Positions 21,886 through 32,818 of a DNA stretch of 64,000 nt are shown in pieces (within the stretch, counting starts at the first letter, position 1; each line of letters starts with the position of its first letter). A model generated the notes under the pieces. The model saw only the letters and a list, made by a program, of their open reading frames with translations, made no database searches and was not told the origin of the DNA. The stretch comes from Monocercomonoides exilis (Eukaryota; Preaxostyla; Oxymonadida; Polymastigidae). The stretch lies in contig LSRY02000006.1 of NCBI GenBank assembly GCA_001643675.2, positions 994,501 to 1,058,500 on the forward strand, written 5' to 3'. The translations under genes and the position numbers were made by a program.

Positions 21886-23877
21886 TTACTCTGTTTTCAC
21901 CTTCTTATGTTTAACATTCGCAGCTTTCTTCCTGTCATCGCTTCCATTGGCTTCTTCAATGGTATTATCTTCATTTTTCATTGACTTTGCCTTCATGGCT
22001 TCTTCTTCCTTTTTAACTCTTTTCAACTTCCTCCTCATTCGATTTTCCATTTGTTTTTTCTGCTTTTTTTCGATCTTTTTCTGAAGGCTTTTCTTCACTC
22101 GCTTTCTGTTTATCGACCAGTACGAATATTCACCTTCTCCTTCGTCGCTTTCATCGTCTTCCAACATTCTCTTGATCTCTTTCTCTTTCTCTGCTTTCTT
22201 CTGAGCCTTCAATTTCTTCCTCTCTTCTTTCTCCTTCTTCAGTCTCCTTTCCTCGTCTGTCAGCTTCTCTTCTCTCTTTCTTTTTTCAGCCACCTCATTC
22301 TCATCCACACGAGGCGGGTGCTCAATCCCAAAGGAATGCGCAAGCGACACAAGAGAAGACAAAGACAAGGCAGGGAACAAAGCGAATAGAGATGTTGGAG
22401 CAATCGAATGCACTGGACGATACAATGGCGTGTCGGCTGTGTAAAGCAAAGGCTCGTCTGACTCTTCTGATGAGGTCTGAGAAGGACTTGTTGAAGAAGA
22501 AGAGGAGGAGGAGGAAGAAGAAGAACTAATAGAATCTATTTCTTGTTTTAAAACATCGTCTTCCTCTTTTTTCTCTTTCCTCTTTCTTTTTTTCTCATCA
22601 ACCAGCTCTAATGAAGCAAGTAATTCTGCGTCTCCGCCATCGTCTTTCTTGACAATGTCTTTTTCTTTCTCTTCCTTCATTCTTTGCTCAGGTGGCACTT
22701 CTCTGCTGTTCCAATCCCGAATAAACGCACGATAAGCATGCTGACTAAGCACATACATTGGATACGAAGTGTTACACAGATTCAAAATTGCTCTTTGGTG
22801 TGGAAGAGCTTTAGGAAGCGTCGGATAGCGCACGGTAGAAGATACAACGTACTGGGAAGTACAAAGTCAGAGATAATAAACAAATGCACAGGAAATTCAA
22901 CGAAAATAAATAAGGACAATTATGAATTATTGGTAAATAAATAAATATCATAAATTGGTTCATTAATTAAATTACAAAAGCAAACAGCTTTTTTTTGCTC
23001 TTCTTTATCTTCTGCTAAGGCAGGCATGTATATATCTTCTTCTTCAGCGATTACAAACATCAATGCATTCAATGACAATTTCTTACCACCAAGTTTTGAA
23101 AGCGCTGTGAGATGAATTGGTAAATTCTATCAGTTAAGCGAATATGAGAGAAAATATTGTAATAACAAATACAAAATTCGAAGCTTTTTTAAAAATAATT
23201 TAGAAATAATAGTTACAAACATTTGGTATCGAAGGAGTATCGTAAAATACAACCCAATTCACAATGTCCTTTCTCAGATTCGATAATCTGTTGCTAAGAT
23301 CTGCAATTGCTGTTTCATCACAAATCAAAACATTTATTTGTGTTTTTGAAACTGATTTTGAAATCACTGAAGAAACTCCCTGTGCAGTATTGCTGAATGT
23401 GTATATGGCTTCATCTTTTTTTCTTTGAGATAAATGAGCGAAATATTGCGATATTGTTGGAGTGGAAGAAAGACTGAAATCGTCCGAATAAAATTTCAAT
23501 ATCTGTGCATAAAATGAAGCAGGAACGGAAGAACGAAAGATAAGAAGGCAAGATAAAGGTGTTTTTTCAGATGATCTCTTCATTTTGGCTTCTTGGGCAG
23601 CTAAAAATGTGACAAATGCTGAAAATCTATTTTCTAAACTCACAATAGTTACATTGAGATCAGGAAGCAACGATGATGTTACTTCTGCGTTTTCTCTTTT
23701 CTGAAATAAAAAAGCATTTATAATATATTTCGAAATACCAGCCAATAAAAATTCATAATTTAAAGAAGCAAGATCAATTCACAAAAGACAAATTTTTTTC
23801 GTGATTTAAAACATAATCTTAAAAAGATCGAAAAAGACAAGTTTACAAACAGGCTTTTTGAGATTGGATGCCTTCAT
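21886..23877 (-). CDS. Orphan, degenerate DEAD-box helicase C-terminal lobe protein (four exons)
   Basis: Exons 23877-23851, 23700-23221, 23126-22986 and 22851-21886 are all phase 0; donors are GTTTGT, GTTTGT and GTTTGC. The product is 537 aa. After a 9-codon first exon the protein resembles the second RecA lobe of nucleolar DEAD-box helicases. A motif IV-like strand reads LSCLLIFRSSVP, a motif V position reads INVLICDETAIADL, and WVVFYDTPSIPN corresponds to the usual DPP strand. Motif VI, normally HRxGRxxR, reads IHLTALSKLGG, so the arginine fingers are lost. LFALFPALSLSSLVSLAHSFGIEHPPRV matches the DUF4217-type tail of DDX18/DDX10/DDX55 proteins, followed by a Lys/Glu-rich basic tail. No Q motif, Walker A or DEAD motif is present in the gene or in the 470 bp upstream. 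It may be a ribosome-biogenesis factor without helicase activity; that is inference. Confidence 0.7.
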
Positions 23878-24351
23878 TGTGAAATATTTTGGTATTTATG
23901 ATCAATTCTGGATAAATTGATAAAATGTGTTCTTATGTTTGCCATGTGGCATGACAAAGAAGGAAAAGGAGTCTCCAATGACATCTCAAAAGATGAGTAA
24001 TAACAATTTTGAAATGTCAAAAATTAAAAAAGTTCACATTAAATTTTTTTGTTGAAAAAAAAGAAGGTTTATGAAAAAAATTATTTCTCCATCAATGAAA
24101 TCAAATAACAAAAAAGATGTATATATTAAAATCCTTTAATTATTTCTATCTTTTCTATTCCCTAATAACGAAAAAAACAAAAAAATTCGAATTTTTAACA
24201 CCAAAAAAGCTCTTATAATAAAGCCTTTCGAAGGAAAAAAAGACTCAAAATAAATATTTCAAATGGGCATGATTAAAAGAAATGCCTATTGAATCGATGT
24301 TAACCAAAATTTTAACACACAAAACAAAATAATAAATGAAAAATAAACATC
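23878..24351. other. Spacer with one unresolved short plus-strand frame
   Basis: Between the helicase-lobe start and the AMPK beta stop. A 22-codon plus-strand frame at 23935-24000 (MFAMWHDKEGKGVSND...) has coding-like composition. With a GTAATA donor it could splice to a short basic frame ending near 24140. The minus strand has an equally short frame here. I cannot decide whether either is real; the rest is AT-rich. Confidence 0.25.
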
Positions 24352-25302
24352 TCACAATTTTTTATTTCTTGAATCCAGTCCAATAGATTTTGTTGGATTC
24401 ATATAAAGTTGTGAAGTTATGTATTTATGTCGTATACGTGTGGTAACAGAAAGAGTTATCATTTCATCCTCATCATCATCATCTTTTGGCCTGATAAATC
24501 TAAAATATAAACATTTCACAAAAAAAGGAATTCCAATAAATATTGAAATGCAAATATTTTTCAAACAGATGTTGTACTGAGGCAATTGTTGGCATGGGTA
24601 ACAAAAAGGGTTCTGTGCCTTTTGGGATGAAAGCATTTAAATGCGATTGAGTCAATTCTGCTGGAAGAATCGTTGGACGATCGCGATGAGATAATGCATA
24701 ATAATCTTGAATGACATCAGTATCTTTTTTTCAAGCAAACAAATAATGAAAAAATAAAATTAATATTTATATTAAACTGGATGCATACAAGGAATATCGG
24801 GGCTACGAGAGCGAGGAGGTGGTAGACTAACACGAATGACATTAAATTTATTGCCTAAGTCATCTTGACCAATTGCTAATTTCGGATTTAACATCCATTT
24901 CCCTTCAACAATAAATCGAAATCCATGTGTTCCAGGACTAAGATTATACACAAGTCGCCACCGAATTGCTATTTTCTCTCCTGTTTCTGTTTTTTCAATA
25001 ACGCGAACTGGATGCATAGGGATGCGCTCTGACCATTGATTGAATGTTCCACTTATATAAACTGCTTCGTTTCCAGTAGGCTCGCTCCATCTGAAAAAGA
25101 AGCAAACAAATAAACAAAGAAAATGTATTGACTGCAAATTTCCATACTCAAAGAGTGTAGGAACTTCCTCGATTTCCGGAACTTGCATTACATAAATTCT
25201 GTCAGATATGCTTCCTTCTTTTGGTGTTTCAAGTTCACTTTTTTCTGCTATTTCCCCAAATATAACAATGTTTTGATTATCATCCTTTTCAGATGATGAC
25301 AT
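24352..25302 (-). CDS. PRKAB: AMP-activated protein kinase beta subunit (four exons)
   Basis: Exons 25302-25148, 25090-24789, 24723-24567 and 24499-24352 join in frame to 253 aa, the usual AMPK beta size. Donors are GTATGG, GTATGC and GTTTGA. The glycogen-binding CBM48 domain starts near residue 50 (TLFEWSEPTGNEAVYIS, then GTFNQWSERIPMH) and continues to GTHGFRFIVEGKWMLN, keeping the Trp residues used for starch or glycogen contact. The C-terminal AMPKBI region follows: LPAELTQSHLN, PFLLPMPTIASVQHLF, then ITLSVTTRIRHKYITSQLYM, which scaffolds the alpha and gamma subunits. An acidic loop (KDDDDEDE) replaces the usual turn. The N-terminus MSSSEKDD lacks the Gly2 needed for myristoylation, so membrane anchoring seen in animals is not expected. 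It is divergent from the acyltransferase gene with 113 bp between start codons. Confidence 0.93.
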
Positions 25303-25415
25303 AACTTAATTAATGAAAGCTCGTTAATTTATTTCTGATAAAATATATAATACGGGCTAATGATCAACGTTGGGAATTTATAGCAAATATATTTCTCTGA
25401 AGTTGCACAAATAGC
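25303..25415. promoter_or_regulatory. Short divergent promoter region
   Basis: Only 113 bp separate the start codons of AMPK beta (-) and the LCAT-like gene (+), so both promoters and 5' UTRs must fit here or overlap. It is AT-rich; no defined motif is evident. Confidence 0.5.
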
Positions 25416-28400
25416 ATGAGTGAATCATCGGACACTGAAAAAAAACCTGTATATCCTGCAATAGTATTGATTCCGGGATGTGGAGGTTTCTGTATTTAGT
25501 GTTTGTTCAAATATTAACTTTTTAACAGGAAGCATCCTGAAGGTCCGAAATAAAAAAACATGGGAAACACACACAATATGGCCACGCATTACAATTGCAG
25601 ATCAAACAATGGAAAGATTCATGGTTGGAAAGGTTAATACGAAATCTCTTGTTTACGAATGTCTAGATCCGGTTTGCTTCAATTTGCCACTTTGGATCCA
25701 ATATTATCAACATGAAATTTTATAATCTTATCAATGCAAAAGGATTATATTGTGTATGTACCAGATGACAATTTTGGTCTTTATGCTTGCGATGAAGTAT
25801 TCCCAGGTTCAGTACTTCCTCATGAGTTTGCAACGCATTCACCATTTAACTTAAAGTTTTGATTCATGTTTTTAATGTTTTATAAAGCTATCGAACATAT
25901 TTCCACGACATCATCATGTTGCTGCAAAATAATGGTTATAAACCAGGAATTAATTTATTTGGATTCCCTTTTGATTGGAGGCAAGACTTATCACTTCATT
26001 CAACGCAGCAAAACTTGTTGAATAGAATTGAGCAAGCGTATCAAGCGTGCGGACAACAACAAGTTACAGTCTTGACTCATTCGTTGGGAGGGCAACTTTT
26101 TCGATTGTTTCTTCAGCTTCATCCAGAATTCTCATCACAAAGAATTAATCGCTGGATCGCACTTGCCTGTCCCTTTTTAGGGGCAGCTCGACATCTAAAG
26201 GAGTTTTTAAGCGGATATGCACTTGGGATGCCAGAGTTTATAATGAAAGAAAGATCGATGTGGAACGTTGCGACAACTGCTTTTGGAATGTACTGGTTTG
26301 TTCAGCCAGAAAACGTCCCGTTCTCACCAAAACTTGGAATTCGTGTAGAAATAGACGACGATTCGTCAGACACACGTGAAGAAGAGGATAAGAAAGACAA
26401 AGAAGTCAAAGGTGAGGGCTTTAAAGGAGCTGGAAAGAAATCACTGAATGAGGAGAGCCAAACAGAGGCATTTGATAAGGATAAATTCCTAGCTGAATGC
26501 AAAGAGGGAGAAGCCAACATTTCTGATTTAGCAGCTTCTGCTTCTGCTGCCACTCCATCTGCAGATGGAAATGATAACACGAACATTTCACAATCGCCTT
26601 CTTCAAATCAACTTCCAACTACTTCTTCGCCTATTTCTTTGTCTTCTGATTCAGCCGTTCACAATACAGATGCAAAAGAAGACCCAAAGCAATCATCAGA
26701 CAACAAAAAGAGCACAGAGCAAGATAACAAAGCAGCAGCATCATCGGCAGCGGTGGTGGCAGCGGAGGAAGCAACAGCATCAAAAAAGGGAAAGAGGAAG
26801 CGCCACAAAAAGACGAAGTTCACAGACTACCTCTGGTTTTCGTATCACGTCGACAAGAACGGCTTCTGCTGGGATCTCGATGCACAGGAAGACAACTCTG
26901 CAGGAATAGACCCAAATGAAGTGTTCCAGTTCATCCCTGAACCGCCACACCACTCGCCTCTCCTCGATGCAGACGAAGATGTGCTCAGAGAAAGAGACAA
27001 TTGCAGTGAAGATGCTGCTGCTGCAAATGCTGCGTTTTTGGATGCTTATGAGAACGAAGCGAATAAAATATCACTTTCTCCTTCCAACTACGATGCAAAC
27101 TCTTCGCCTTCTTCAGCATTTCCAGTTTCTGCTTCTGGTCTTCCATCTCTTCCTCCTTCGTCATCCTCCACCTCAACTTCTTTGCTCTCCACACTCATCA
27201 ACCCTTCAATCAGCAAGCCTACTGCCTCCTTCACCTCCAACGACCAATCATCCTCCTTCAACGAGACTGCTCACCACACCCCACACCATTCAGAGCTTCC
27301 TTCTTCGCAGCCTTCTTGTTCCCCTCGCCATCATGCTGGAATCATGTCTACTTTGTCTTCTGCCACGCCACAGTGCAATCAGTCGCCTTTCTCTTCTTCC
27401 TCCTCTCCTTCTGACCATTCTCAGCTGAGCACGGCCGTCTCTCTCTCAAACGTGTCGCCTCAGCTCGCACAGGCGCTTCAGCACCACAACAGCAATCATC
27501 AGAAGAATGCATCTCAATCACAATCAAATACACAATCCCAGTCTCAACCACAATCACAGCAAAACAAGCAGCAACAAGGTGATGTCATGCAGCTTGCCCA
27601 GCTGCCAGACTCAGCTAAAGTGCTGGCAGACAGCCGCTTGGCACTCGAATACGGGCCCATCTCAGCACTTCGTTTCCAGCCACGCTCTCCAATTGTGGCT
27701 GTAGAGAACTCAGTTGACTTGCATCAGTATCCTCAGCACATCCGATCATCTCCATTAGTTCTGTCTCCACAGCCGACTCTTCCACTGAATGAACTCTTCA
27801 GTGATCATGGCACAACACCTACACATACTTCTTCATCGTCATCTTCATCTCCTTCTTCTTCAACTTCTTCTTATTCACCTTCATCATCTTCTCCTTCAAC
27901 TCAGTCAACATCTTCCTCTTCTTCTTCCTCTTCACCTTCGACTTCATCTGACGCAGTTCTAACTCCAATGTCCCATCTTTCATATGTCTCCTCGCCTGCC
28001 TTTGCTGTTTCTCCTCTCCACACCACATTTCTTCCAGGCTTCCCACTTCCGGAGCCTTCTTCCTTCCACACTGTTCTCCACAGCTCTTCAAAGCAGCACA
28101 AATTGTCTGAAAAGAAGCGAGAAAAGAGAGCAAAGCCACTCTGGTCGAACGAGTCGCAGAACATCGATGGGTCAAACACGATTCCTTCTTCTTCTGCATC
28201 GTCGCTTGCTACGGCACAAGAACAACAACAGCAGTCGCAACAACAACAAGTGCAAGGAAATCAACAAGGGCAAGAACAGCAGCAGAATCAGCAGCAATAT
28301 CAGTCTCAACAACAACTACAGCAGCAACAACAACTGCCTTATCCTCAGTCAGAGAGCAACTCAGTTCCCCAGATCCTGACAGACTCCTCAAATGATGTCG

Positions 28401-30364
28401 TCTTTCCAGCAAGTGGCGTCAAACTCCATTCAGATCTCGTACGATCAGCTTCATCATCTGCATATTCAACGCCTTCTTCTATTCATTCGATTGGGTATAC
28501 ACCGGAACATTCAGTCTCACCGTGCTCAAATGCATCATTTGCATCGTATTTCAATGCGAAGTCGTCGCCGCTGCTTTTCATGCGGCCGTATCAACATGCA
28601 CAGAAGAAGACGATTGGCATGAATCATTCAGTAAATGGGGGAAATGGACAAAACAATGAAAGTACATTGCAAACAAGCACAGATGTTTCATTGAAGGAGA
28701 AAAGTGTGCAAACATCGTTTGGACAGTCGCTGCTGTCGCTGAATGCTCTTTCAGACAAGGATCTGATGGAATATGCAGAAGAGAAAGCAGAAGATGAGGG
28801 AGACGATGCAGAAGATGAGTCTGAGTCTGAGTCTGAGTCTGAGTCAGAGGATGAGGACGAAGAGGACGAAGAAGAGGAAAGCAGGGACTCCAACCGATGT
28901 CAGACGAGCCTGACACAATCTTCCAATGAATCGAGCAATTCTCTGCTTCGCTCCTTATCTCCGCGGTATGACTCACTCCATGTTTCCACCCCGACTGCCA
29001 TTTCGCCTTTCTCTCGCAGCAACTCCTCGTCTTCGCCTTCGTTCACGTCATCGCCAACCATCTTCAGGTCAACAGCAGAAGAGTCGTCGTCCACATTTTC
29101 GGCTGCTTCGACAGAAGTTTCATCACATTATGTAAATCCGCAGACGATGGCATCTCAATCAGCTGCTTCTTCATCTGCTTCTGCTTCTGTTTCACCAGGC
29201 TCTTTGTTTCCTGCTGTGAGTTATGCTCCGATTTCGACTTCAACTGTTACATCTACATCTACAAGCACTTCTAATTTGACTTCTGCTTCTTCTTCTGCTT
29301 CTTATTCAATTGCAAGTTCTGGTTCTGGTGCTGCTGCTGCTGCTGCTGCTGCTATATCTCCTTCGCATCAGCATCAACCGTCTGCAGCTGAAGAAGACAG
29401 AACAAAATCGTTTGTGATTCGAAGTGTGGAGAGAGTCGATAGCTTTGCAGGTGTTACGAATTCTGCGCATACTGTTTGCTTGGATCAGGAGAACAGAGAT
29501 AAAAACGAGAAGAAAGACAAGAAAAAAAAGGCAAAAGATTCAGAAAATGACAGCAAAAAAATGAAAAAATCTGAGAAAGAAAAAGAGAAAGAGAAAGAGC
29601 AGCTTGCCAAAGCAGCGAAGAATGCAATGTCTTTGTTCTTCTGTGCACCTTCGAATGTCGTCGACTCATCGCTTTGGCGTCCAACGCAGTATGAGCAGAA
29701 TCTGATGGAGCTCTTTCTGTTTCTGCACCGTCCAATCAACAGAGAGATCTGGACTCCACCAATCACGTTCCAGGCGATCCAGCAGCACATTCGGTATTTC
29801 TCGAGTCTTCCGCTGAATTTGGACTCGATGGGGATTAAGCTGTTCAACATATTCGCTTCGGGGAATGGGACGGCGTGGCATTGCCTGGTGGATGTGAGGA
29901 AGAAGGACATAAGGAAAGAGAAGAGGAGGCAGGAAAAGGAGAGGAGAAAAGCAGAAAAGATGAAAGTAAAAGAGGAGAAGAAAGCGAAAGCGGGGAGTGA
30001 GAAAGAAGGAGATAGCGAAGTTGCAGTGAATGCGAATGCAAATACAAATGCAGAAGACAACAAGCTATTCGACAAAGACGGGAGATTGGAAGGCGAAGAG
30101 TACAAGTCCTTCTCTTCATTCACTTCGCACCCAGCTTTTGCACAGCTGACGCCCCGAGTCATCAGAAATGCTAAACAGTATTGGACAGAGATCGATGGAG
30201 ACACGACAGTTCCTTGCTTCTCAGGTGCGAATGACAGGTTGGGTGCTGTTGCGCGCTTTGAGATCAAAGGCTCGAATCACACACGCATCTTGTGGGATAA
30301 GAGGACGATGAATCTTTTGTGTGCGATTTTGGACTTGCCGATGCCGTATCCGAATTACAGATAA
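25416..30364 (+). CDS. LCAT/PDAT-type lipid acyltransferase with ~1.2-kb-residue disordered insertion (four exons)
   Basis: Exons 25416-25485, 25529-25671, 25743-25855 and 25888-30364 give 1600 aa; donors are GTTTCT, GTTTGC and GTTTTG. The N-terminus reads PAIVLIPGCGGSILKV, the family's oxyanion-loop start. INLFGFPFDWRQ (LCAT: DWR) and THSLGGQL follow, the GxSxG elbow with nucleophile Ser174. The fold continues to about residue 290 (FTDYLWFSYHVDK). A Ser/Gln/Asn/Asp/Glu-rich stretch of more than 1000 residues comes next, after which the enzyme resumes: WRPTQYEQNLMELFLF, then YWTEIDGDTTVPCFSG (catalytic Asp at 1545 or 1547) and SNHTRIL (His1573). All three catalytic residues are present. The family transfers acyl groups from phospholipid to sterol or diacylglycerol, or acts as a phospholipase. 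No signal peptide or transmembrane helix is seen, suggesting a cytosolic enzyme. Confidence 0.9.
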
Positions 30365-32818
30365 GATTATTATGATTGTTGCTTTTGCTTTTGTTGATAA
30401 AGAAAGAAGGATGAAAGAAAGCTTTTTGGCACATTTTTTTCAAAATTTCGGTTGGGAACAAATAATGTATTTTTTCAACATTATTTGTATTCAGCTATCA
30501 ATCGAGATGAAGTTGCGTTATTTATTAGGAAAATTCGGTGCAGTCTTTTTCACTATTTTATTTTAAGAATTTTCACTCTGTTTTATTAGAATATTTCATT
30601 TGTATGTAAACATTTTCAGCAAGTTGATTTCAGCTATTCATTTTATAATTTTTTTTGATATTGCCTTTTATGGTGTCAAGACGTTAAGTATTGCAATTGC
30701 TTTAATTTCTTTTATCACCTAAGTTACACCTCAGTTGGGATGTTCAATTTTTGAATATTTTTACAGATTATAAAATGATTTTGTATGTGATCACTCCATT
30801 TTTTATTTGTGTTTAGCTTTGGATTTTTAAATTGAAGTATGATTTTTGCAGTATTTTTTTTTTCCTTTTATTTTGAATTTGCTATGCTTACCAAAGCATT
30901 TCGGCATTTCTCATGGAGCGGTAAATAAAAAAAGGATTAAAAAAAGAAAGAAAGAGATAAATATTTTCTTTAAAGAAAGATTTTTATTTACAGTTTTTTT
31001 TTTTCCATCAGCTTTCTATAAAATACCTCAATTTTTCTTTCTGTTAAAGAATGAAAAATCACAAGATTGCATAGAACAAACGAAAAAAATTAAAAAAGCA
31101 ATTCGCATAATTGCTTTTTGAGTAATATTTGTAATCCACAAATAAAAATCCTAAAAAATAAAATGCAAAATTTTAGAAATACTTTAAAAATAACAATAAA
31201 ATTCTTCAATACTGTTTAAACATCGTTAAATAAGGAGATCATCAAAATAACACAAACCTCCATTATTAAGCTGAAATAACAATAAAAAAGAAAGAAAGTT
31301 ACAACACAGAATGAATCAAGAGAATTGCAAATGATCCAAAAATAATATCACATTCAAGCTTGCTTTCAGCGGATTGATAATGAATGGCACAAAAGATTCA
31401 ACACGCAACAAACATAAACATCAATTTCAATTTAAAAAAAAGAAAAAAGAAAACAAGCAAAAAGAATTGTCTATGCCATTGGCACACTTTAAAAAATAAA
31501 ATATAAAAAAAAATAAAAAAATAAAATACATTGAAAGACATATCAAATCAACCAAAAAAGAATTATAGGCATGTCACATATATTAAAGCACACACAAAAA
31601 AACATCAATAAACAACATAAACACATATTTATAAAAAGAAAAAAAGATAAATGATTTATTTTATTTATAAGAAATTATAAACGAAAGCAAACATAAAAAA
31701 AAAAAAATAATCGATTTACAATATTACAGAAAATACTTCACGCACTCAATTTTTGTTCAGTTGCTCACAAAATTGGACAAAAACTTCACAAGTAACACAC
31801 ACAAAGAGCAGCATTTATTTGTAACGGTAATGCCATTGGAGATCACAAGCACATCCTTAACACAACCAGACCCAACTGAATTAGATTGAAAAGCAAGCAA
31901 TAAAGAACAAAACGCTGAATGAAAACAAATCAATTGATGGATGAGAACAAATATTTGGTTCAATCAGTGAAATAAATAGAATTATCAAAAAAATAAAAAT
32001 TTGAACGTTGTTGAATAAAATGAGCGAAATTGCGAACAGCTTGTCAAAAAAACAGAACATGGGAAAATAACAGCATAACTGTTGGCAGTTAAAAAAAAGG
32101 TGGGAAAAATGGAGGAGGGACTGGAAAATTGCGTGTGCGTTTGCATTGCTTGAAAAAATGCTCCGAAAGAAGACTTTCTGTAACAAAAAAATAACTTGTG
32201 TGATCATTGCAAGTGAGTATGATGATGTTCTGAGCAAAAAGAAATTAAAAATGATGTCAATTTAACAGCATTTAAACAAAAAGGAAGAAGTTCAATTGTA
32301 ACAACAGGAAAATGAAGGATGTTTGGTCGTATGAAGCATAACATGAATGAGGTGCGATGAAAAGGACTGCAGAGCTAACACTGCTATCCAATCTAATTAT
32401 GATTGTAACTTTTTCATTTACAATTCTTTTTTTTTTCCATAAAAATTTTCAGTGAAAATTGTAAAATTGTGTTGCTAACAACAACAACAATGGGGGAAAA
32501 GGGCTGTGACGTTGTGAATTCTGTGCTGCTCAAACAAAAACCTGATCTTTATCAACATACTGTTATTCTTTTCTTTTTCACAAATGCATCAGGAACAAGA
32601 TAGTTTGTAATACACGTTTCAATAGATATTCCAAATGACATTAATTTTAATTGGGGAATTGGTAGAATGTTCATCATATACATACAGACAGGCATACATA
32701 CACAGACAGACAGATGGAAATAGACAGAAATAGATTGAAACGTGTGGTGTTGACAAATGCAAATGTCCACTTTGCGCCTTCTCAAATAAAACTGATTTAG
32801 AAATAAAAAAAAGATTAG
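30365..32818. other. Gene-poor convergent spacer (2.4 kb)
   Basis: Lies between the 3' ends of the acyltransferase (+) and the pseudophosphatase (-). It is strongly AT-rich with A-runs and T-runs; frames are short and of low complexity. No tRNA, rRNA or snRNA signature was recognised by eye. Confidence 0.45.

Noticed and set aside
32205-32235. TGATGATG...CTGA resembling C/D-box snoRNA boxes
   Set aside because: The boxes are only a few bases apart, leaving no room for a guide sequence, and no terminal stem is visible.
30846-32237. ORFs in the spacer after the acyltransferase gene
   Set aside because: Phe/Lys-rich translations of T- and A-runs; no motif and no exon joining improves them.
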